Assembly: GCA_000447185.1 (NCBI GenBank)
Contig: KE647219.1
Coordinates: forward strand, 1-15,696
Source: Vairimorpha apis BRL 01
Lineage: Eukaryota; Microsporidia; Nosematidae
DNA: 15,696 nt
Direction of reading: 5' to 3'
Shown in pieces: positions 15,578 through 15,696 of the stretch (positions are counted from its first letter, which is position 1; the number at the start of each line of letters is the position of its first letter). Made by a program: the position numbers and the translations under genes. The notes under the pieces are model-generated. The model worked only from the letters and a program-made list of their open reading frames with translations. It had not been told where the DNA came from and did no database searches.

Positions 15578-15696
15578 GAAGAAAGTGATATTGAATTAGA
15601 AATAGAAAATGTATTCGATGACAACATTAAAATACAAAAAAATTACTAGAATTTTACAAGATAAAACTAATAAAAATAGTAATAGAATATTAAAAG
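15575..15696 (+). CDS. Start of an acidic protein, cut by the window edge and by an A-run frameshift
   Basis: ATG 15575 reads MEESDIELEIENVFDDNIKI and then hits TAG at 15647-15649, just after an A7 run. Removing one A gives a frame that stays open to the window edge (TRILQDKTNKNSNRILK). Too little is visible to name it. The acidic start and CCC motif suggest a genuine gene broken in the same way as A, B and D. Confidence 0.45.

Overview
The window is extremely AT-rich (my estimate is above 80% A+T), with small intron-free genes, long homopolymers and repeat-filled intergenic DNA. It looks nuclear and eukaryotic. A compact RBX1/ROC1-type RING-H2 gene is present, and a CCC/CC(C) tract lies within about 10 nt of several start codons, a pattern described for AT-rich microsporidia of the Nosema/Vairimorpha type. 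I therefore infer a microsporidian-like genome, without certainty about the species.

Layout. 1-378: AT-rich repeats and the promoter of gene A. 379-3115 (+): gene A. 3116-4888: repeats, including a tandem ~95-bp array and an inverted-repeat array. 4889-6577 (+): gene B, a paralogue of gene A. 6578-7798: a ~75-bp tandem array and plain AT-rich DNA. 7799-10000 (+): gene C, intact, 733 codons, Gln/Asn/Cys-rich and then charged. 10001-11126: three more short tandem repeats. 14053-11127 (-): gene D, a long Lys/Ser/Asn-rich protein ending in two SANT/Myb-like domains. 14054-14609: a divergent promoter with two 8-mers each present three times. 14610-14879 (+): RBX1. 14880-15574: repeats and a 22-bp palindrome. 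15575-end (+): start of a further gene.

The main interpretive point is that genes A, B and D do not appear as single open frames. Each reads as a continuous, composition-consistent protein only if single bases, mostly in A or T runs, are added or removed (about 8, 3 and 5-7 places). Stop-terminated pieces therefore look like many small ORFs, and much of gene A has no ATG-started ORF on its true strand. Gene C (2.2 kb) and RBX1 are uninterrupted. The breaks may be long-read assembly errors, decay of loosely constrained genes, or tolerated slippage in A runs; sequence alone cannot decide.

The most interesting object is the A/B pair. These are two adjacent genes with the same start context (CC(C/T) then ATGTAC), a hydrophobic N-terminal stretch, a variable low-complexity middle with internal repeats, and a shared C-terminal region of about 270-290 residues that I do not recognise. 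I read this as a lineage-specific, possibly secreted family growing by tandem duplication. The other genes (ubiquitin ligase subunit, SANT protein, Gln/Cys-rich protein) have no evident shared pathway.
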